Assembly: GCF_014356525.2 (NCBI RefSeq)
Contig: NC_052508.1
Location: 52,944,442 to 53,008,441, forward strand
Direction of reading: 5' to 3'
DNA from: Nilaparvata lugens
Taxonomy: Eukaryota; Arthropoda; Insecta; Hemiptera; Delphacidae
Length of the DNA stretch: 64,000 bases
Shown here: one piece after another, positions 58,130-64,000 of the stretch
Position numbering within the stretch: the first letter of the stretch is position 1
Layout: the number at the start of each line of letters is the position of its first letter
Position numbers and translations under genes: made by a program
Notes under the pieces: model-generated
Database searches by the model: none
Seen by the model: the letters and a program-made list of their open reading frames with translations, nothing else
Told to the model about the DNA's origin: nothing

Positions 58130-58640
58130 GTCGGTCGTTTCTCTTCTCCTTCTGATATATCTATTGAAGCCATTACTCGCTAACTGACCTTTACCATTAT
58201 CGCCGCCCGCCGCTCTGGTATTCTCTCCTTCATTTTTTTATTGTTCTCCTCGTTCTTACTCTTCTTCGTGATCCACTCTTCACTCCCCACCCTCCTAGAC
58301 GAACGTCCTACTCTTCTTCACTTCATCATCAGTTCTGAATTATATTTCAACACTTCTTTTCCAAAATCTTCTTCAATTTAACTATTCAATAAATCCTCAG
58401 TCATTTCTTCACGCAAAGAGATTTCAAATCTCTATTTTCTTCACGCTTTTCTTACACTTTTTTCTATCCCTCCTCCACAAGTCTTACGATATTTCTAAAC
58501 TTCTGCTCTACTCCCTTATTTATAAAATTTTCCTCTTCTTTTCTCTCTCCTTCAAGGTTTTCCTACTCCTACTGATAATTCCGAATTGACTCAATTTTCT
58601 GTCAGTCTTTCATTCAATCTTATTCTACTCCCGTTTCCAT
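58130..58640. repeat. pyrimidine-rich tract
   Basis: C/T-rich plus strand, similar to 48.1-48.8 kb. ORFs here are composition artefacts. Confidence 0.65.
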
Positions 58641-58749
58641 TAACTCATCTTCGATTTGTGTGTGTTGCTTCTTCGATTTTGCTATTCATCTACAGAGTGA
58701 TAATATTATTACTGTTTTTCTACTCCAAGCTGGTTCCCCACATATCAGT

Positions 58750-59450
58750 ATACGCGCCCGATACAGTGAAAATATTATTTCCATGTATTCCATTGGGACT
58801 ATTCCCAGTACAGGATGAGAAGCTGGAAGATGAGTAAATCAGGAAAATAGGAGGAAAGTTAAACAAAATATTAGGAACGAAATGAGATGAAATCGAGAGA
58901 ATGATCAGGAAGAACAAACTGAGGAGAACATGGGAATAAAGTGGATAATTTGAGAAAGAACGGAAGTCAGATGGAAGTGAAGAGAACCAAGAGAGAAAAA
59001 GGAATATTCTTTGACATATGGATACACAAATATTAGTATGAGTACGGTCATTGAACATGACCGGTACAGTGAAAATATTATTTCCATATTTTCAATGTGA
59101 GTATTCCCAATTGGCCCGGCCTAGCGAGTATGAATAATCCCATTAAAACACGTGGAAATAATATTTTCATTGTACCGATCATATTCACTGATACTGATAT
59201 CTTGGTATCCATTATGTCAAAGGAGTATTCTTTCATTTCTTCTACTCTCTTGGATTTCCTCTTCACTCCTATCTGACTCCAGTTTTTCCTCATTTTTTTC
59301 TATTTCATTCTCATGATCTCCTTCATATTTGTTACTTTTGATCATTTTCTCAATTTCTTCTCATTGGGTTCATATTATTTTTTCAACTTTGCTCCTGTTT
59401 TCCTGATTTACATCTGCTCCAGCTTCTCATCCCTCGTTCCCTTTTGCTTC
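58750..59450. mobile_element. large imperfect palindrome with polypurine/polypyrimidine arms
   Basis: Purine-rich 58811-59045 is the rough reverse complement of pyrimidine-rich 59200-59440; for example TTCTTTGACATATGGATAC matches GTATCCATTATGTCAAAG in reverse. The inner arms contain GTACAGTGAAAATATTATTT (59060) and its inverse (59150-59178), with the centre near 59120. A further direct copy of the inner motif sits at 58760. The layout is a foldback transposon or a repeatedly rearranged inverted repeat. Confidence 0.7.
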
Positions 59451-59725
59451 TGCTTTCTCCTTCTCCAACAAGAACCATCCTGTACCATCCTCTCGAGCAA
59501 AATGTCCCTCTGTTTCCTCTCATATCCTCACCGACTCCTCTCTGTCCCCTCACTATGGCCTCTCCGTCCTCTCTGAGACATCATTCCGTCCTCCTCCTTC
59601 CGTCCTCCTCCGTTGTGCACGATTGCCTCTTCCTTCGGCTTCAACAAACAAAATTAACAGCCTCCTCTCCATCGCTTCTTCATCCCTCTCGTTCCATCTT
59701 CTCTCTCCTCATCACCAGTAATCAC
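59451..59725. repeat. pyrimidine-rich tract
   Basis: Continues the C/T bias past the palindrome. The 130-codon ORF at 59444-59836 is S/P/L-rich and unlikely to be a gene. Confidence 0.55.
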
Positions 59726-60389
59726 GCTCGGTTACTCCGCTGGAATGTCGAGAAATTAAACTCACTCACGACTTTTAAAGTTATGATAGTGATATTAAGC
59801 GTGGGTTGTCTATTGAAAGCGTTTATCATCGGCTAGATAAACTGTCAAACCAGAAACTAACACCTGTCTGAGATTGACTGTTTTCGTGAATATACGGCGA
59901 ATAAAGTTTATATCTCGAGAGTGGATTAAGATGGACAAGATTGTTTTGTTTTCTCGGAAAATTCCTTCCCATTCATCACCGAAAAATCATTATTAGCCTG
60001 TCATTGAAATACGAATGTTCACTGTAATATATATTATCACAGATCTATCTTGTTTACTTAGTCTATGATATTATTTATACAGTTCCCTCAATTATATTCA
60101 GGCTACACTATAATATTTAAATTAATTAATTGATAAGCTGCCGTGCTTATTACAATGATACTTCATGTAAATTATAATAATACTTCATTAACCACGAAAT
60201 TACTTAACATCGTATTCCTCAAAAAATTGTCATAGCTTCAATTTCAGTTTTTGACTTCAATCTTGAGATTTGATACGCATATTAAAAGATTAATTTGCTT
60301 CTTGGTTGGTGCCGAAGTGGATAAATGAATACGAGAATCTAGAAGCATTTCCACACTTCATTGTCATTAAAGTTCTAAGCATATTTTTC
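59726..60389. other. unassigned sequence
   Basis: No feature recognised. Confidence 0.35.
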
Positions 60390-60545
60390 TATTATTGCGG
60401 ATGATGCCCACATAAGCTTTTAGCTTGTGTACAGTCGATTTGATGATCAAACGTCCATGCCTATCGGCGGGCTCGAACCCACAACCTGGAAGCTCCAGCA
60501 GAATGAAGGGTGCAACCCTAATTATTCTCCTCGGCTATTAGAATT
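60390..60545 (-). mobile_element. tRNA-derived SINE, copy 2
   Basis: On the minus strand, TAATAGCCGAGGAGAATAAT (A-box region), GTGGGTTCGAGCCCGCCGAT (B box), then GACGTTTGATCATC and GGGCATCATCCGCAATAATA match the body and tail of the SINE at 53.0 kb in order. Diverged. Confidence 0.7.
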
Positions 60546-61740
60546 ACCTACTTATCTTTCTAATTGAAAGGTCTCTGCTAATTGATCAATCAAGAAATTT
60601 AACTAACTATACTTGTGATTTGAATAGCGTTTATTAGCGCTATCCTGTAAGAGAAGAAACGGAATGTGAACTTTCATAGAGTAGTCTCGTATACTTTGTA
60701 GAATAGTGGTATGAGGAATAAACAATATTAGCCTTGACTCAGTTCTACAACAAAAAACACTTACTGCTTAAAATATATTTCTAATCAAGTTTTTATCTCA
60801 GTTCTCCAGTCATTCAAGTTCAAGACTGATGAGACTTGATGACATTGACTATAACAACATGCAAATGAATGTACCCGCACCTTGACATGACGTGGATCAA
60901 TGTAAATACTATTACGCTTAAACCCACATTTGAATGTTAACCTACTTCTGCAAGTATTATTATAGTTATTGATAATTGATAACTTTGCATATTGTGAAAC
61001 GTTTTCTCTAAATCATCTTAAAAACCTGTCAAAGTACTTCAATGCAAAATAAATAATCATTTCAAATCCAACCAATGTAATTTATTATGGAGTATTAACT
61101 ATGGTAAATGAGTGGCACTAAAAATCAACATATTGGAATTTTGTTTTACCAGCTAACAGACGCAGCCAGTGGTCTAAACGCAAAAGACAACTGCAAAACT
61201 GTGCTCATTTTGGTATTATGCGCAGTTTGACTTTTGAGTATTTCCCAAAATTATCAAATTCCTTGAATAGACTATAAAAACAATATTGTATTTGCTTTTT
61301 GGGATTGTTTAAAGTCTAAATATATATTCAAATAATATCAAATACCTTATCAATTCATCAATGAAGTTGTGTTCACAATTTCATTATTTCTTAACAATTA
61401 ATGCTCATTTTCCTTGATTGGAAACTGGATTTCCATTTTCCAAGAAATAAACATCAATTATTAGGATTTAATTCGAGAAAGGACAATGAAGGTTACTTGT
61501 TATTCCAATAAAACAGAAAAATTTAAAGTAACCTATTATAAAAATGAATCAAAATTAAATTTCCAATTTAAAAAAATCAACCTAATACCCATTCCAAGAT
61601 TTCTCCATTCTCTTGAATTAATCAAGAGATTTACAATACAAGTTCTATAAAACATGATGAATTATCTTCTTACAAAATGTTTCACTATAAATGATATTAC
61701 GATCTACATGCGAAGATGAAGCAGATGAACCCAGTACCTA
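60546..61740. other. unassigned AT-rich sequence
   Basis: No supported feature. Confidence 0.35.
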
Positions 61741-61764
61741 CTGCCATCAACCGGCTGAGTTTAG

Positions 61765-61885
61765 AAATGCAACTTTCTCTCTACCGACCAATCAGGACAG
61801 AGTAGGCGGAGCTTGGCTTGGAGGAGTGTCCATAGGCGTGATTCTGTTTTGAATCTCGTTTGTGATTGGTCCGTCTTCTACTGCT
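61765..61885. promoter_or_regulatory. paired CCAAT-type motifs
   Basis: GACCAATCA (61788) and TGATTGGTC (61863) form an inverted pair around GC-richer sequence with TAGGCGGAGCTTGG. It may be a promoter or a repeat end. The downstream 82-codon ORF has no recognisable motif. Confidence 0.2.
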
Positions 61886-63103
61886 TTCTCCGTTCATTAT
61901 TGCTTTCTCTATCCACTTGTTTGAACTATTTTACGTTCTACTGTATTTATTTGCATTTATCTCAAGATCATTTCTATTCTATGAATGTATATTCTGACCA
62001 TTTTGATCGACTAACTGGTTTCATGAATAAGCAATTTGATTTTGCAAATCTGAAAGACTAGAAGTTTATTGATTTTAGAAATTTATCAATATTGTAAAAG
62101 ACTATTACTTTTACAGTATTTGCGTATTTCAGACTCACTTTGCATGCATAAATCGTCTAGCACTTGACAGAAAGAGCGGGAAGGCTTGCTTTGCTCGATT
62201 GAGTAATTCAATCTGAAATCTCTCAAATTGATTAATCTCTGGTATGGGGAAGCTGAAGAAGATTTAGTTGCCAATTTTGTTCTCACACACAAGTTTCATT
62301 GATTTGCTGAAGTAATTGCGGAGCGGGAACGTCAAGAGTATACCTTCTTTGATTCTCTCCAAACTTATTATCTTTCAAAGCAAATTCTATTTATTTTCAT
62401 TAAAAAAACTGGAAACTTTAAAATATATGATATGACATACAATTTGATAATAACCCGGGATGTGGATACACGGGTATCAACAATATTGTCAAAACTATTA
62501 TAGGTTATATTATATTATTTCTTGTAAGAGAGGTCTTACAGGAAACTCTCAGAGTACAGTAATTCGATTTTAAGATCCTATAGTTGCGTCGTTTCTATTT
62601 TATCTCCACCACTATTGAGAACTAGTTCATTACAACCAGTTCTCATTAAAACTTCCTAGGCTTTCATCGATAACACATTGAAATTTCAATAATAAACTCC
62701 AGGTATTATCACCTCAAAAATCTTCAACTGAAGCACTTGATAAATCTCAACTAATAACTTGGTCTTAATAACCGGTTCTCTGCTGATATCATCTCCAAAA
62801 AGCTTATTATCACGTTTGATATACTTGTAATAACGTTCTTTTATCATGTTTTATATACATGCATTTTATACGAGCATGTAGTACATTTATATACATGTGG
62901 TGGAGCGTTAACGTTCTTAGAACTTGTTGGCTGATAAATTTTCTATTACGATCGAGATCGAAGTCAGACAATCGGGCCGAGATCTATAGACAGTGGTACA
63001 TTGATAAGTGAAAGAGGTGCCCCTCATTACTAAGACGTAAGCATGTAGTGAACATGTACTGTAGACAAGGTCTATTAGGCGGATGTCTACCTAATAACGG
63101 GTT
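61886..63103. other. unassigned sequence
   Basis: No gene recognised. Confidence 0.35.
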
Positions 63104-63205
63104 CTATGGTGAGACTCATTTCAAACTGTGACAGCCTAGTTTGCATGGGAAGGGTTGATGTTTGATATACAAGGCATGCTGGCAGTTTAAAGTGAATCCC
63201 ACTAC
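63104..63205. mobile_element. hairpin MITE (GCTGACAG family), copy 17
   Basis: Left CTATGGTGAGACTCATTTCA then AACTGTGACAG; core GGGAAGGGTTGATGTTTGAT; right GCATGCTGGCAGTTTAAAGT then GAATCCCACTA. Confidence 0.7.
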
Positions 63206-63698
63206 AAAGTCGCCGAAGTCTGTGTTGGAGTGGTACATGGAATACTTAGTATTCGGAAGAACGCTTTGAAGATTTATACTTATTGTTGTTCTTCGGGAAG
63301 ACTATAGTGAAGTACGTTATTAGAATAAATGAGTCTGCCCCCGATATGAGAACCTTTCATCAGTCTACTACTCCAGAGTGTAAACTAAGTTCTTCCCTAA
63401 TGACGACCGATACCGAACAGATAAATAGCTGAAAACATAGTCCCGATTTTTTATCCTCCAAGCAGTTAATCTCAATCTGGTTCACTAACGATGCAGCAAG
63501 ATAAAGCATTTTGGACGCCTAACAAGGTGAGCCATATGTAAAAATCATAAGTGGGTGTATGTTGTATATGTAAATGCGTGCATTTTACGGGCGAACCGAA
63601 TTGACAATGTTGTTTTGAAAGTTCAAACAATCAGCCAAATACATCTACCGTATAATAGTCAGTGGCCTGGAAACCAGGTATCAACTTGGATTTATGGA
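63206..63698. other. unassigned sequence
   Basis: Nothing recognised. Confidence 0.35.
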
Positions 63699-63788
63699 TT
63701 ATATTCATTTCAAACAGTCAGCATTGTTTAAATGAGAAGCATTGGTGTTATATTTGGGAAATTTTGACAATATAAAGTATATTTCAGA
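63699..63788. mobile_element. hairpin MITE (GCTGACAG family), copy 18
   Basis: Left TTCATTTCAAACAGTCAGCA; core GAGAAGCATTGGTGTTATAT; right TTTTGACAATATAAAGTATA. Confidence 0.7.
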
Positions 63789-63790
63789 AT

Positions 63791-63885
63791 ATTGTGATTC
63801 ATTTCAACCTGTCAGAATTGTTTAAATGAGAAGCATTGGTGCTATTTATGAGAAATTTTGACAGTGTAAAGTGAGTCTCACTATA
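63791..63885. mobile_element. hairpin MITE (GCTGACAG family), copy 19
   Basis: Left GTGATTCATTTCAACCTGTC; core GAGAAGCATTGGTGCTATTT; right TTTTGACAGTGTAAAGTGAG then TCTCACTATAG. It is nearly a tandem duplicate of copy 18, sharing TTGTTTAAATGAGAAGCATT. Confidence 0.75.
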
Positions 63886-64000
63886 GAAGAGACAAGGCGT
63901 CATGTATGGGCTGTAACATGTAAGAACTCAGTTGAGGCTTGAGGGCAGTTTTCACCATTCTTATTAGTTTCTCTAACTACAACATTCCCAGTAAGTTACT

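Noticed and set aside
59444..59836. 130-codon ORF
   Set aside because: Pyrimidine-rich, Ser/Pro/Leu-dominated, overlapping another open frame; no motif or splice context.

Overview
This 64 kb window reads as AT-rich nuclear DNA of an insect. It has no operons, Shine-Dalgarno signals or dense long ORFs. It holds decayed LINEs, tRNA-derived SINEs, many miniature inverted-repeat elements, microsatellites and small genes with introns. The repeat style would fit a hemipteran such as a planthopper. That is an impression from sequence style; I could not search a database.

Layout. 1-2.3 kb is mostly unassigned, with a foldback and a minus-strand block that recurs near 21.5 kb. 2.4-5.1 kb is a 5'-truncated, frameshifted LINE on the minus strand. 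It abuts (5.1-6.5 kb) a diverged relative of the long terminal repeat found further on. 9.0-17.6 kb is a complete LTR retrotransposon on the minus strand. It has two 2,418-bp LTRs, a TTAC target duplication, a primer-binding site and one Gag-like ORF, but no recognisable pol. 21.5-27.1 kb carries a tandem pair of small two-exon genes on the plus strand. They encode ~104-residue proteins with a signal peptide and a C-terminal hydrophobic segment, and they are the best-supported host genes here. 27.68-27.81 kb may be a coding exon of another gene. 33-39 kb, 53-58 kb and 63-64 kb hold clusters of a ~90-bp hairpin element (19 copies counted across the window). 43.4-44.6 kb is a second LINE fragment. 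48-49 kb, 52-53 kb and 58-59.7 kb are long purine- or pyrimidine-biased tracts, one of which is a large imperfect palindrome. Two copies of one tRNA-derived SINE lie at 53.0 and 60.4 kb.

How it fits together. Most of the window is transposon-derived. The LTR element looks young and non-autonomous, so it would need protease, reverse transcriptase and integrase from a partner. The duplicated small genes appear to be under purifying selection, because four differences in their best-conserved 18 codons are all synonymous. They share upstream blocks, an exon/intron layout and part of the 3' UTR. Much of the rest is intergenic or intronic sequence in which I recognise nothing.
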